From Mesostigma viride (Eukaryota; Streptophyta; Mesostigmatophyceae; Mesostigmatales; Mesostigmataceae): DNA of 64,000 bases. The notes under the pieces are model-generated. The model made no database searches and had not been told where the DNA came from. It was given only the letters and a program-made list of their open reading frames with translations. Position numbers and translations under genes: made by a program. This document shows, piece after piece, positions 1 through 24,870 of the stretch. The stretch covers positions 62,501 through 126,500 of the forward strand of contig RPFO01000542.1 of assembly GCA_009746045.1 (NCBI GenBank), read 5' to 3'. Position 1 is the first letter of the stretch. Every line of letters starts with the position of its first letter.

Positions 1-21
1 AGGATTGATAGAGCCTAGTAA

Positions 22-1532
22 CTCCCCTACTCAGCTGGTGTCCTGTTAGTTCCTAAGCCAAATGGCAAGTTTCGCCTAGTTACTGATTATAGGAAGTTAA
101 ATGATATTACTGTGAAGTCTAAATACCCTCTACCTCGTATTGATGATATATTTAATAAGGTTAAAGGTTCTACTTGTTTCACAGTACTGGATTGTGCGGA
201 TGGTTTTTGGCAGTTGCGCATAGCTCCTGAGGATTGCCACAAAACCGCCTTTGCTACCCCTTTTGGGCATTACCAGTTTAGAGTAGCGGCTATGGGACTC
301 TGTAACTCTCCTGCCTCTTTCCAAATGTTAATGAATGAAGTGCTTAGACCTGTTATGGGAAATTCTCACCTTCCTCAAGTGTCCTCTGATTTAAAGGATC
401 CTTCCTTCTCCTCTGTTTCTTTATCTGAGCATGACCGTTCTTGTGCTCAAGCTTACTTAGATGATATCCTTATTTACTCTCCTGATTTTGAAACGCACCT
501 ACGTGATTTAAAGAAAGTATTAGAAATAATGGCTGAAAATTCTTTGTGGGCGCGCCGTGCTAAAGTTCGTTCGGGTAGGAGTGTCCCATTTTTAGGGCAC
601 GTCTGTCAGATGCCGGGGTTGCTACCGACCCGGATAAAACTAAGTCAATTCAGGAATGGCCTACCCCTACCGACGTTAAAGGTGTACGTAGTTTTCTAGG
701 AATTGCTTCTTACTATAGGCGTTTTATCCCGCGTTTCGCAACTATAGCAGCCCCTATTAATCATCTATTAAAGAAGGATATCCCCTTTGTTTGGAGTAGT
801 GAATGTCAGTCGGCTTTTCAGTGTCTAAAATCCCTACTCCTCTCCCCTCCTGTACTCATCCTACCGGATACTACTAAACCCTTTGTTGTAGCTACAGATG
901 CTAGCAAGGTAGCTATAGGGGGCGTCCTTCTCCAGGATCAGGGTCAGGGCTTACAGCCAATCGAGTATATCTCTAGGACAATGCTTCCTGCGGAGCGTAA
1001 CTATCCCGTACACCAGCAAGAACTATTAGCTGTGGTGTATTGTTGCCACGCGTGGCAGCACTTTCTTAAAGGTGCTCAATTTGATGTTTGTCTGAATGAA
1101 CCCTGTGAGCTTGATCCTTATAGATTAGTTATCCAGACGGATCACCGTCCCCTTACCCATCTTCTCTCACAACCCAACCTTACCCCTCGTCAAGCGCGCT
1201 GGATGGAGTTTTTAGCACAGTTTTCCCCTTTTAAACTTCAGTATGTTAAGGGTGTAGATAACATAGTACCAGATGCACTCTCCCGTCGTGCAGATTACTC
1301 CTTTTTCGAGGACCTTGATGTTCTCAATACTACTCTAGTTCCTACTACTATGGGTGTAACCCCGTATGGTGAACTACCTGATGATGAATCCTATGCCTAC
1401 CTCTTTCATACAGCTGTTCGCATGCCTGATCTCCTTTCTCACGTAGGACTCTCTCTCCCGTGTGAGGCCCTTCCTGTGGTCTCGGTGGGGGGGAGGGGAA
1501 AAATAAAATTTCTATACCGCTTAGCCATATAG
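22..1532 (+). pseudogene. pol: gypsy reverse transcriptase and RNase H, frameshifted
   Basis: Encodes the polymerase that copies the element RNA, plus RNase H. Visible motifs: the KPNGKFRLVTDYRKLN block, TVLDCADGFWQ with a catalytic Asp, FRVAAMGLCNSPASFQ, and the YLDDILIYS active site near 455-480. RNase H shows PFVVATDASKVAIGGVLL, ELLAVVYCCHAW and TDHRPLTHLL, ending with the DALSRR linker. Breaks: a frame change near 25; a one-base shift near 601-603 that moves the reading into a second frame (open from about 603 to 1532); then loss of frame at the G-run near 1487-1500. Between the palm motifs and YLDD there is a short insertion of about 28 residues compared with typical gypsy RT. Confidence 0.9.
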
Positions 1533-1539
1533 CGACTAG

Positions 1540-2425
1540 GTCAGGAAAGTCTTATGAAAACATAGTCCCTCTAGGACCTCCCCTTCTCTTTGGCAAGGCG
1601 GTAGGAGATCTCTTTAAACCTGTTCTGGATACCTCTGTAGCGATGCCTACCTCTGATCTTGAACGCCTTATTAGTAGATTTACGGCCACTGAGCCGGAAG
1701 CATTAGCTGCCATTGCTGCCCATCCCCAACAATTAGGCAAGCACCCTTGTAAATTTGTAGGTGGATTTTTATATGTGCAGATAGCAGATTCTCCCCCTCA
1801 ATGGCGCCTGTATGTCCCTCCTATCTGTCGCTCCTCCTTGCTCTTTGAGTTGCATGACTTAGCTGCTCATCAGGGTGGTAAACGGGTACGGGACCTAGTA
1901 GCCCGCTCTTACTACTGGCCTTCCCTTTTAAAGGATGTAGATGAGTATGTTAGAACCTGTCAATCTTGCCAGGAGATGAAACCCAACAATGTAGGACAGA
2001 TAGCAGAGCCTAGGACCTTACCTGATCCCATCATGCCGTGGGACTATTATGATGGATTTTGTAGGACCTTTTAGGAAGAATGATAGAGGTAACGCCCAGA
2101 TCCTTGTTTTTGTAGATCGTTTTACTCGTATGTGTCATCTCGTGCCGTGTCCCTTAGAACTCACCGCACGCGATTGCGCACGCCTATACCTTAATAACGT
2201 ATATAGATATCATGGTTTGAGTAGGCAGTTTATTAGTGATAAGATAAGTTATTTACTTCTGATTTTTGGCAGCAGTTCTTCGCTGCTATCGGTACCAAGG
2301 TCACCTTCGGTACTGCCTACCACTCCTCCTCGTCTCATTTAGTAGAACGTTTGAATAGGGTAGTGGAAGAAGCTCTGCGGCACTATGTGAATGGCTCTGG
2401 GAGTGATTGGGAGGATTATCTATGT
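1540..2425 (+). pseudogene. pol: gypsy integrase, zinc-binding and core domains, frameshifted
   Basis: The 1540-2074 frame carries the H2C2 zinc-binding domain of a retroviral-type integrase (HDLAAHQGGKRVRDLVARSY, then CQSCQEMK). The core starts after a frameshift near 2045: DFVGPFRKNDRGNAQ, FVDRFTRMCHLVPC, then FISDK. Another shift near 2250 moves the rest (FGTAYHSSSSHLVERLNRVV, with the conserved Glu) to another frame, and a further one near 2423 leads into the C-terminal part. The catalytic D, D, E positions can all be seen but no longer lie in one frame, so this copy should not make active integrase. Confidence 0.88.
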
Positions 2426-3165
2426 TGGTAGAGTTTTCCCTTAACAACTGCCCTCAGGCTGCGCATGGTTATACGCCCTTCTTCCTAGATACTGGTAGAC
2501 AACCTCTTACCCCTACCTCTCTCTTAGCTAGTCCTTTAAGGGACAAGGATGATGTGTCCCGGGATACTGTAGAAGGTGTGCAGGCGTTATTAGATAAGAT
2601 GAAGAATGCACACGACAACGCTATTGCAGGGTACCATAGGGCGCAGGCCAAATACCTTGCTAGGTTGCGTGCCTCATTAGATAGAAGAGCACCTGAGATA
2701 GAAATAGGAGATTTAGTCTTAGTAGAAGGCCCCCGTGTTGGCCGCTTCGCTCATAAGTTCGAAGCTGAACTGAAAGTGAAACTTAGGCCCGCCTTCTTAG
2801 GACCCTTCCGTGTGTTGTCTAGAGTAGGTAATTTCCTGTATGAGATAGATATTCCTACCTCTTGGCAGACCCACTCTCGCACCTTTCATAGAAGCCAGCT
2901 GAAGCTCTATCATCAGAGCACGTTCGCTGGTAGAGAATTAGCCCCTGCCCCTTTAGAGCATAATCCGGATACTGGTGAGGTAGAGGATGAGGTAGAGGGT
3001 ATCGTGGCCCATAGAGATATCAAAAAGGGCCGCGGTACCCAGCGCCAGTATAAGGTGAAGTGGATGTATGCTCGTAGTGAGGTAGATAAGGTCTGGTATA
3101 CGGAGAGTGAGCTAGATGGGTGTAGTCGCCTGCTGCAGGAGTATAAAACCCTGCATAAGCTCTAG
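2407..3165 (+). pseudogene. pol: gypsy integrase C-terminus with chromodomain
   Basis: Continues the integrase with FSLNN and GYTPFFLDTGRQPLTPTSLL, then a GPFRVLSRVGNFLYEIDIP segment (the GPY/F-type module) and the HSRTFHRSQLKLYH block. The last 65 or so residues form a chromodomain: VEDEVEGIVAHR, QYKVKWMYARSEVDKVWYTE, then a helix ending LLQEYK. In chromoviruses this domain is believed to steer integration to marked chromatin. The ORF is open from 2407 but its first Met is inside the integrase and is not a real start. The stop at 3163-3165 ends pol. Confidence 0.85.
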
Positions 3166-5536
3166 TTGTAGACCTTCTCCTCTCTTATGTTATGTCTGCT
3201 GTCGACGGGTGGTTGGTTGTCCCCTCCCCTCCGCAGCCGTCATGTCAGAGCCTACCCCTCCGGCTGAGAGCTCGCTGCCGTCCCCGCCCCACCGGACCCT
3301 GAGCTGTATTTCGAGGCCCTTCCGGGCCGCTGGGTGTCGCGGTCCAGTTACCCGGGTGGCGTTGTGCAGCCGGCCCTCCAGGCCCAACATGCGGGTTTAG
3401 TCAGGGCGGCCCTCTTTGGGGTCACGTGGTACGGCCCTTCCCCTGATGAGCCGCACCAGCTTGTTTTGCACGGGTTCGACGATGCCGGGCACTGTTTGTT
3501 AGGGTGTGGTTCCCGCTGTCCGCCTTGGGACAGATAGCTGCGGTTCTCCAGTGCTCCCGAGTGTTCTCCTACCTTTCTACCCCTGTGGGCCGCACCTGCC
3601 TACGGGAGGTGTTCCCTGGCTTCCGGCTGAGGGTGATGCTGAGGTAGATGAGAACCCCTGCGACCTCTACGGGCCGTAGAATTCATGGAGATAGCTGATC
3701 AGTCGGCGGGATTAGCAGTTTGGTCCTGCCCCTACGGGCGCCCCAGCCGAGGTACATTATACTCCAGAATATTCAGCCTCGAGCGCTGCGTCCTCCTCCT
3801 CAGCGTCTGCTCCTCCCTCTCCGTCCCGTCGTCCCCACGGTCGACCCGGCGTGTTGCAGTGGAGCCTACCCCTTCGGGTTTGCCTGATCCTCTTTCGGCG
3901 ACGGTTCGGCTATGCAGGCTCAGATCCAGTCCCTGACCACGGCGTTCGGGGCCTTCTGGCGGCCCAAGCGCAGACTCCGGCCACGCCAGGTGGGGTGTCT
4001 GTGGTGTCCGCGCCCCCTACCCCTTCGGTTGTTTCGGCACCTGTGGTTTCGCCGGCGCCCCCTACCCCTTCGGTTGCTGCGGCTCCGACACCTCCGGTTG
4101 CCCTGTGCCTGCGACCGACGTTTCGCGCCGCGACGCGAGTCTTCCGCCCCTTCGGCTGTGCCCGCCGTCGCCTCCTCTGGGCCCCCGCTGCGCCATCGCA
4201 GCCAGTGCGGGGTTTCTTCAGCGACACGGGCGATCATCCCAGGCTTTGGGAGGGTGGTCCCCCGCAGAGGATTCCGGTGCCCGACTGGAGCTTGGATGGC
4301 AACCAATCTTATGCCGGACTGCCTGTCCCTACGGGCCCTATTTTCAATATGTGGCCTGAGGGTGCGCCGGCAACGGAGACCGGCGCGCCAGCTGCGGTGG
4401 CGGGTCCGTCACGGCCCTCTCTGGCTTCGGGTCCGGCGCGACCTCCTGTTGTACCAGTGCCACCTGCGTCGGTGTCGGCTCCCGCCCCTGCGTCGGCCCC
4501 TGCTTCGGCCCCTGCCCCTTCGGCCTCGCGGTCTTTGGCGCGGTTGTTCGGTCCACCGGTCAGGATCCTCGTGCCACCCGCGCTGCCGATTCCCTCCGGG
4601 AGTTGTCCCAGGGTGATCGGGACAGGGCCCCTTCTGTGGTGCATGCGACGCCGGAGTCGCGCGACACGCCCATTCCTGGGTATGGTATGTCCGCACTCGC
4701 CTGCCGACAGTGTGACCTGCCGCGCGCCTCTGCTGAGCTTGCCATCTCCCATGTCCTACGGGTTCTCCCAGGTGTGTCGGGCGCCTCGGGATCGTGGCCT
4801 ACCCATTGAGACTGATCGGCCTCCTTTCGACATGGTTATTTTAGCTGATCCTGTGTTCCAGGGTGAGATCCTGGTTCGGCGCGTTCTGTATCGCTGGGCT
4901 AGGCGCCACAACGACTTGGACACCTACGGTGGGTTCCAGTGGGCTTACCCTCCGCCTCTGGGCATTATGGCTTCGGATGCCCTTACGGTAGAGTTTCCTG
5001 CGGTGCCGGGTGCTGCGTACACCGGTCCTCCAGCCCATCCTTGAGTGGGATGCCCGTCGTCCGGCGCCTATCCCGGGCCAGGGTCTAGACTCCCGCGGTC
5101 ACCCTCCTCCTCGGGCCAGCGACTACCTAGAGACATTCGGGTCGCGACAGTGTGTTCGTCGGTGGCGCTCCGCGAGGTTCGGCACATCCGGTTGTGGCCG
5201 TCCAACGTGGAGCCCCTGGTGGACCTGTTCTTCCCGACGGGTATGCGCCCTCGGATCCGGTACCATCGCCTCCTCCTGCGGGCCCTTTGCTTGATCGCGG
5301 TAGAGCCTTTCCTTCGCCTCTTTGCCTGTGGCTTTCTGGACTGGGCCCGTGGCCAGGTCGTCCTCACGCAGCATAGGTATTACTGGGCCTTCCTGGGCCT
5401 CTTTCCTGACGGCGTGTGGGCCGATGTTTTCCTCACTGTAGATAGGCATGACAATGTCGAGGATGTGGCCCACTACCAGGCCTACCTGGAGGTCCTGCTG
5501 GCCTCTCGTGGCACTTATCAGACGGATGGCCACTAG
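3166..5536 (+). pseudogene. unidentified broken ORF between gypsy pol and 3' LTR
   Basis: A GC-rich stretch of 2.4 kb with long open segments on the + strand in shifting frames. The clearest piece, 3851-5044 then 5045-5536, is one frame interrupted only by a TGA at 5042-5044. It has a proline/alanine/serine-rich middle (about 3990-4560), a possible short helical segment near 3912-3960 in another frame (MQAQIQSLTTAFGAF), and a C-terminal part with LREVRHIRLWPSNVEP and VFLTVDRHDNVEDVAHYQAY, ending at 5536. I do not recognise it. Options are a gag-like or accessory protein of the element, or captured host sequence. The other gypsy copy has only about 550 bases between pol and its polypurine tract, so this region is not shared. 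Confidence 0.4.
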
Positions 5537-5895
5537 ATAGAGGGCCTTAGGCCCGACCTGAGGGTGTTGTCCCTCCGGTATATAGAGTCGCCCTCATATT
5601 CTGGCCAGTTGGTTGGCTGTTCTTGGTCCTTAGCGCTGATGTGTTTACTCTGTGTGTCCTGCCCAGTGCCGTCCCCCCCGGCCAGGACTCCGTTCCAGGC
5701 AGTTAGGGGAACCTACCACCAGGCTTGGTGCTGGCTAACCCTACACCACCCGGCGTGGTGGTGGAGACCGTGTGAACTATTGGTGCTTTGTATCTGGGAT
5801 GGTCTATCGATTGTGTTGGTGTGTGCTGGGTGCATTAGGTTTTTCCTACCCCTTTGGTTTCCTTCTCTCTGCGTAGGGAGGGGCTCCCTACCTTT

Positions 5896-5909
5896 TGTGG
5901 GGGGGGAGG
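5896..5909 (+). other. polypurine tract of gypsy element
   Basis: A G-rich run ending GGGAGG sits directly before TGTTACG, the expected layout of the plus-strand primer next to a 3' LTR. The same arrangement occurs in the - strand copy at 43308-43325. Confidence 0.65.
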
Positions 5910-6478
5910 TGTTACGTCGCGTAACAATTCGTTGTAGTTACGGACGTAAATTAGGTCCTTGGCCTCGGCTGTTTAGGTTTACGTGCAGTTCTAGCTGGGA
6001 CATGATTGTCCCCGTAACAGTACTGTGGTATATTGGGTGCCTTTGGGCGCCGCGCCGCGTACTTTATTAGTGGTCCTTATCCTTTTGTAGAATGTAGTGG
6101 ACCGGCGTGCATCTGTGCACCTGCCTGTGTTTCTGTGTTTTGCAGGCGAGGGCCAGGTCGGCCCGAGCCTGTTGGACCGTTGGTGACCATTTATGCACGT
6201 TCCACTCCGTGTGTGGTCACTCGGCGTGTGTTAAATGAATTAACACATATAGGCTTGGGTCACGGCAGTGTAGTTGTGTTTCCTTCCTCTTTTCCTGGAG
6301 TAAACGGGTTTGGTTAAATGGCCTATGGCATATTATAGTAGCACATATGTCAATGCATTGAGATCTGGATCGTCTCGTTCGTCTTTCGCTAGGGGTTTAA
6401 ATAGAGGCGGCCTTACTAGTCTAGGTAGTATCAGAAGAGGTAGAGGTAGAGGTGGCGGCCGAGGCTTGCGGCGTAACA
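5910..6478 (+). repeat. probable 3' LTR of gypsy element
   Basis: Starts TGTTACG right after the polypurine tract and ends CGTAACA, giving a 7-bp terminal inverted repeat and a length of 569 bp. A TATA-like TTTAAATA lies near 6398. The first 17 bases are themselves a palindrome (TGTTACG-tcg-CGTAACA). The matching 5' LTR is outside the window, so the 3' boundary rests on the TG...CA ends only. Confidence 0.5.
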
Positions 6479-7640
6479 GGCGGGCTGGCTTTCCAACCAT
6501 TCATTGGTGCAGCAAAGCCTGCCAACCAAGTAGAACGGCGGGGTCAGCGCGGCGCGGCGGGCGCCGTACTGGCTGATGATACAGGGCGGGTCTCTGCCTG
6601 CCGGCCGCCCGTGTAGATTAATCGTGAGTTCGACGCATTTTTTCGGGGAAATGGGTATATTTTTTATTAGCCAATTATGGACCAAAGAGGTGAGAGGGGA
6701 AATGACTCAGATCCACTGGCTTCCCTGGTCACATAACGCGCCCTATTAGCCCTTCACCTGTCACCTTCACACCCGTGTGTGACCATCTCATTTAGTTCGA
6801 CGCATTTAGTTCGCCGCACTTGCTCGTTTGTGTTCGTACTTTTGCGTACTTTTTCGTACTTTTTTATATCGTTGTCGCAATGATTCGGTCCCCATTCTCG
6901 ACGATGGATTCGAGGATACTGTCGTTTCTAAGATACTGCTCCGAAGACGATGATTTTGATTGGACAAGACTTTGGTTGATTCTTGTAATTCAATTCTACC
7001 TAGCTCACTGCACACTGCACCGGTCTAGCTCACTACGGTAGTCACTGCTCAGTGCCCAGCCTGTCCAGCGGCCAGCGGGCCACTTGGCGCTACTAACATG
7101 CACTAAGCGGTATCTAGCGGTATGCACTGTTGCACTTTTCTAAAGGGAGATTCGTGGCGGAACGCCGGCCGGAAGTTCGGCTGACACTGCCAATTGTGGC
7201 GTAACCTGTACTAGAGTGAACTTCAGGCACGGCCACTCTGTGGCGAAACGAAACTAGAAAGTAGAACAGCACGGCCAATTTGTGGCTTCTTGGGGGCCTT
7301 GTCAAATAGGGTGGCACCGCCACATTTTACCAAAAAAAGTGCCACACCGCCACATTTGGCGGCATATCGCCACAGGAGGGGTGGCATCCAGCCAAGGGTC
7401 CGCGGTCACAAAAACCACCACCGCCGGACAAAAAAGGCCGGGCCCGCGGTCCAACCATGACGCGTGGACCGCAACCGGCACCCAACGCTGCTGGTACCAC
7501 GGTAGCGTCCAGGACCATGGTACCCGCCGGCCGCCGCCGGCAAGCCCGAGAGCCGGTACCACCCTCGGACTCCTATTTGCGGTAACTATCCCTACTACCC
7601 ACTAAACTGAACATTCTACTACTATTCTTCTCTCTCCGTA
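6479..7640. other. no gene recognised
   Basis: No supportable coding region. Open frames here are short and lack recognisable domains. Sequence around 7250-7600 is rich in short GCCACA, CCGCGG and GGTACC-type words that look like decayed repeats. Confidence 0.4.
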
Positions 7641-7654
7641 CTCCATTATTCTGC

Positions 7655-7907
7655 CACGTGGCAACAGCCCTCAAAACAAGCCCACATGATGCACACACCT
7701 GACGCACACATGATGCACATAATGACGTGGCATGCGCCTGATGGTTCAAGTGACTTGGCACGTGGCGGCCAGGAAAAGCCACGTGGCAGGAACAGGTACA
7801 GTACCTACAACATTATCCACGTGGCATACTTCTACTGGTCCATAGGATACCACGGTCCTGAGCCAACCCGGCGTGACGTACAGCCCTAGTCTAACATATT
7901 ACACGTG
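7655..7907. promoter_or_regulatory. cluster of five CACGTG G-boxes
   Basis: CACGTG occurs at 7655, 7759, 7780, 7818 and 7902, nearly always followed by GC, with a further ACGTGGC at about 7725. CACGTG is the classic binding site of plant bHLH and bZIP proteins. Two of the boxes (7818, 7902) lie in diverged direct repeats that also share TTCTACTGG and an ACCACGG word, so the cluster may simply be a degenerate tandem repeat. It lies 4.5 kb before the first visible exon of the bHLH gene. Confidence 0.35.
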
Positions 7908-7929
7908 GCAGATTTCTACTGGCACGTTG

Positions 7930-10900
7930 TAAACCACGGTTCTGCTCACCCAGGGCCCACGAACCGCCACCGGCAAGTTTTTTACCCTCAAACCCCGCGG
8001 TTAACCATGGGCCCCGCGAAAATCCACCACCGTCAGCCCCTGGGACAACCCTCTCTGGTACCGCGGTTCCAGGAAATTTTGCCCGGGCATGCCACCCCTC
8101 CTATCGCCACTAATCGGAAACACTGACATGTACGAACTGGTAGATTTGTCCCGAGATTTGGTCAGAATTGGTCCAAAGCAATGAATTTTTCATTTCTCGG
8201 ACCATCGTGTCCGTAGATGGACATGAAATAAAGACGTTACGGAATCTACACCCTACACGTGCCCCGACTGCGTCGGGGGTTCAGTTTCCAGGGAGGCGGG
8301 GAAGTTGCTTTTGAACCAGATTGCAGTACCTACCTGTTGTTTGTCCGCGTGAAAAGTTCATCAGTTGAACAATAACCGCCTCGCGGAAATAAAAAAGGGA
8401 GAATCCACCATCTTCCGGAGCAGTCCGGAGCCATGATTGAATCTTCAGGCCTAGTTCAGGCTGCCATTTTAGTAGAGATTGTCTCCCGGAACCAGAGTGG
8501 GCCAGACATTACAGATTCCGATCTAGAAAGTGTCCAGGCCCGGAAAAGAAGCAGGCTGCCGGCAGAATATTCTTGTTGACCAGGTCCAGGCTGACAAGTC
8601 CAGTGCGCGCCGTCATGGCGCCTTTTGTAACTGCCGCGGTTTCTTGGCCACCCCTCCACAACGGTTCAGCGCGCCCGTAGTCTGCCGCGGCTTCTTGGGG
8701 CGGTTTCTTGGGGGACCCTCCCGTCCCGCCACCCCCGCCCTTCCACCAACGATTTTCGCCGCTGATTTAATTGATCCTGACGACAGACCTCTCGTTCTGG
8801 GTTTCCGCTCATCCAGTTTAACCGTCCGATGATTGATCTACGGCCACGCATACGACCGCGCCAGGGCGCCACCTTTTCCATAGTTTCCCCAAAACCACCA
8901 ACATTTCAAAAGTGTCATACTTTTATTTCGAACCTAAGATCCGACAGTTCAGACTGGCGGGCCGAATATCTGACGGTCAAATCTGCGAGTGGTACCAGGC
9001 AAAAAGGAATCACAGTGATCGCAGGGAATTTGGCTGTGCACTTGTCCCACGCCGTGGACAAGTATCTGGCGCCAACCCCACTGTCAAGTGTCAGACCCCA
9101 TTGTGTCCCGTTTTCATCCTATTCAGAGCATTAATCCTGAACATCTGACATCCGACATGAGCATTAATCCTGAACATTTGACATCCGACATAACCGTAAA
9201 CATCTGACCGAGTAGCGTAATCGAAAGTAAACCCATGCTAGAACCCTCTGAATTCAAAAAAGTAAGCAGTTACCGATATCCAAGATCATTTAATCAAATC
9301 TTCGCTGAAGACTTCAGAAGACTCTGTCAAAGGTCAGCAAGGAAGAAGCATCGATTCTGTCAAATATCCAGAATAAATAATGCACATTACATTGTTTCGT
9401 CCAATCGAAATATTTTAAAATTACAGGTGTCGACAAGGAGGGGGACCTTAAGAGGACCGGAATGGAAACTGAAAGGTTTTTCGAGCCAAGATTCGAACCC
9501 GTACCTCGTCCTTAGATGGGACACAACAACAACAACAATGCACATCTATCCCACCCATTTACTCTCCCAACGTTTTACGACCGTCAGATGGGTGAACAAC
9601 AACAACAACCACCTCTACCTTGAGTTGAGCTACGATGATCGACGTTGCATATTGGTCTTTTTGCATCCCCGATGTCCCGAAACGTATCTCTAGCGAATCT
9701 CGGCCGTCACGCCCCCGGAAGTATCCCATCCCGGAATTATTCAATATATTTACTCAATCTTTACTGAATATTTACGTTATGCTGTTCTGGCCCTCGGCCG
9801 TTTTCAAATCTCTGCTGCCCTTGTGCGGCGTGGGAATCAACAATAGCAACAACAACAACAACGGGAAGTATCCAAGGAAGTCTTGTCCGTACACGTTTTG
9901 CCGTTGCTCTTGTGTTGTTGGTGTTGTTCTTGTGTCCCACGTTGCTCTTGTCTAGCGCAAGCGGAAGCGCAAGGGTCTCAGGAATCTAGCGAATCTTGAC
10001 TGGATGCCCCAGTCGTCGAGATTGACAAGTCAGAACGAAACTATTTGAGGTAACTACATCGAGAATATCTTTATCGATCGGCGTTTTGATTTAGCGGGAT
10101 CCAACTGACAGACTGACTGGCTGACTTTGATTGAGCCCGTTGTCAAAATATATGATACTGTACGACCAGGGATAGCGTAGTGGAGTAATACCAGGATTCC
10201 CAACTTCAGCGCTAACCCTTTTGGGCGATTTCGCGCAGTAAAGTGGCATCTCCAGTTCTCCACTACGTAGTACATACGTAAATGTTCCCTGCCTTGCGCT
10301 GTGAGAATTCTTCAGGACGTTGCAGGGCCGCAAACTGTCGAGGCGGTTTGGCAAGGAGACCGAACTTGAAAATGGAGTAACGCGGTATCGAAGGTATTAA
10401 GGTAAGCATAATTAAGTTTATTGGGTGCTTGTGCGGCGGCCATTTTTGGGTAATTAGCCGCGGCCATAACATATACCCGTGAACAGCTCAAACGTATGTA
10501 GTTACGATGAACATGAGGCAGGCGTTGGCAGTTGGAGCTGCCCGAGAATTGCTGGCGTGCGAGCCACCCGCATGCCGGACACGGGCTAGGATGGAATGCA
10601 TTAGTAGTCCATTTAAGGAATAGGGTCAGGCGTAGTGGGAAAAAGGAGGTGCCGTAATGTCGGCTCCGGAAGATGCAGATTGTAATTTTTTCGACAACGA
10701 ACTGCAAGGCGTGCTTTCCTTTTTCGACCAGGTTGGTTGCGCAAATACCAGGCTTGTGTCCGCCGATTGTATGCGTTTGACTGGGCCCGCCCTTCAAAAC
10801 TCATCGTGGCCTGGTAGGGTTTACATATGATATCTTGAGGGAGAATTCTCGCACACAGTGAAGGCAGCGTTTTTTAACCCTTCCCTTATTGCAACATCCC

Positions 10901-11100
10901 AGGTTGATCCGTTGTCGCCGCTGGCTTAAATGCCATGGTTCGGATATCACAGGATCGAAATCTAACGCATGGATGAGTTATGTGGGGCTGGGCTCATACG
11001 ATAGGCCGCCCAAAACGTTACCGGATTGTATGCACTCCTGGGTTTGGTCGCGTACCATGTTCTGTGCGACGCTGGCTGCGCAAACCGGGGGGGTAGGGGA
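7930..11100. other. no gene recognised; small repeats
   Basis: No domain or convincing exon seen. A two-unit direct repeat (CATTAATCCTGAACAT type) sits at about 9130-9205. CAACAA-type runs are at 9525-9620 and 9840-9862. The 5' exon(s) and promoter of the bHLH gene could lie here or in the next kilobase, but I could not place a start codon with support. Confidence 0.4.
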
Positions 11101-11109
11101 CTAGAGCCA

Positions 11110-11335
11110 AGGAGGAGGAGGAGGAGGAGGTGGTGGTGGTGGTGGTGGTGGTGGAGGAGGAGGAGGAGGAGGAGGAGGAGGAGGAGGAGGAGGAGGAGGA
11201 GGAGGAGGAGGAGGAGGAGGAGGAGGAGGAGGAGGAGGAGGAGGAGGAGGAGGAGGAGGAGGAGGAGGAGGACCAGGAGGAGGAGGAGGAGGAGGAGGAG
11301 GAGGAGGACCAGGAGGATGAGGATGAGGAGGAGGT
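11110..11335. repeat. (GGA)n / (GGT)n microsatellite
   Basis: A purine-rich trinucleotide array of over 200 bp with a short GGT block near 11130-11152 and two interruptions by GGACCA. Open frames across it (polyE, polyR, polyP and so on) are by-products of the repeat. Confidence 0.95.
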
Positions 11336-12007
11336 CCTGGGTCGCAACAACTGTTGCTTGTCAAAATTAGATTAATTTTTTCTTTTCAATCAGATAAATC
11401 TAGCTGCTACTTCCTCGTTTTAATCTTGAGGAATTTTAAAGTGTATTTCTGAAGTTGGGGATGGTGGCCAATCTGTTTGCCTAACCAAGCTATCTCAAGC
11501 TATACGAATGCCTGACCAGTTCCGGACAGGAGCTGGCTGCGCCTTGACAACCTGCGCTTGTGTAAACTAACAAATCCGCCAATTGTCAATCAGTGAACAC
11601 GTCCTCAACGTTAATTAGCGATTAAGAAGGCAAAATCCCGTTCTCCTTTTTTCTCGTTGACTTCGTGGGCCCTGTACTCCTTCCTTACCTGCCATGCTTG
11701 TCCCTACTGTCCTACTGCCCTGCCCTGGCCCCCCTACCACACTGTCCCCCCTTCCCCCCCGGGGTTCATTTGGGTCCGTTTGTCTTCAATCCCCATCTTT
11801 TTTCCTTCCGGGTGATCCACCTCCTTTATTTTCCCCTACTCCTGACCTTCGTTCTCCCCCACTTTGTGACCTCCTGACAGGCACGTGTTTTACTGATGCA
11901 TCCCCTCTTATGTGTCCAACTTGCCCACGCATGCACCCATGCACCCGACCAGCCAACCAACCGGACAACCAACCGGACAACCAACTGGACAAACTGGAAC
12001 GAACAAA

Positions 12008-12359
12008 CGAACCCACCCACCCACCCACCCACCCACCCACCCACCCACCCACCCACCCACCCACCCACCCACCCACCCACCCACCCACCCACCCACCCAC
12101 CCACCCACCCACCCACCCACCCACCCACCCACCCACCCACCCACCCACCCACCCACCCACCCACCCACCAACCCACAAACCGATAAACAAACAAACAAAC
12201 AAACAAACAAACAAACAAACAAACAAACAAACGAACAAACAAACAAACAAACAAACAAACAAACAAACAAACAAACAAACAAACAAACAAACAAACAAAC
12301 AAACAAACAAACAAACAAACAAACAAACAAACAAACAAACAAACAAACAAACAAACAAA

Positions 12360-12394
<35 letters not shown>
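12008..12394. repeat. (CCCA)n, (CAAA)n and (CA)n array
   Basis: Three abutting simple repeats: CCCA units to about 12170, CAAA units about 12184-12363, then CA to 12394. The array ends about 50 bases before the splice acceptor of the first visible bHLH exon, so it is most likely intronic. Long ORFs through it (PTHP, KQTN, VGGW) are repeat artefacts. Confidence 0.95.
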
Positions 12395-12396
<2 letters not shown>

Positions 12397-12445
12397 AATC
12401 CACCAACCCTGCACGTTCATTCATTCCCCCCGGGACCAAGTGCAG

Positions 12446-24870
<12,425 letters not shown>

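Larger units (their letters stand above)
1..6478 (+). mobile_element. Ty3/gypsy chromovirus, 5' part outside window
   Basis: An LTR retrotransposon read on the + strand, entering the window inside the reverse transcriptase. The order RT, RNase H, integrase, chromodomain is that of Ty3/gypsy chromoviruses. After pol come an unusual GC-rich region with a broken ORF (3166-5536), a polypurine tract (5896-5909) and a probable 3' LTR (5910-6478). At least five reading-frame breaks show it is a decayed copy. The pol part is visibly more A+T-rich than the region after it. A related but separate copy lies on the - strand from 42.7 kb to the window end. Confidence 0.85.

Noticed and set aside
4309-4752. 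- strand ORFs opposite the proline-rich region
   Set aside because: GC-rich shadow frames with no domain; the + strand reading has the more natural composition.
6310-6576. Arg/Gly-rich 88-residue ORF
   Set aside because: Overlaps the probable LTR end and is low complexity; no support as a gene.
9485-9510. Inverse tRNA B-box-like word GATTCGAACCC
   Set aside because: The flanking bases do not form a T-stem and no A box is seen; insufficient for a tRNA or SINE call.
11018-11375. PolyE, polyP, polyS and polyR ORFs
   Set aside because: By-products of the (GGA)n microsatellite.
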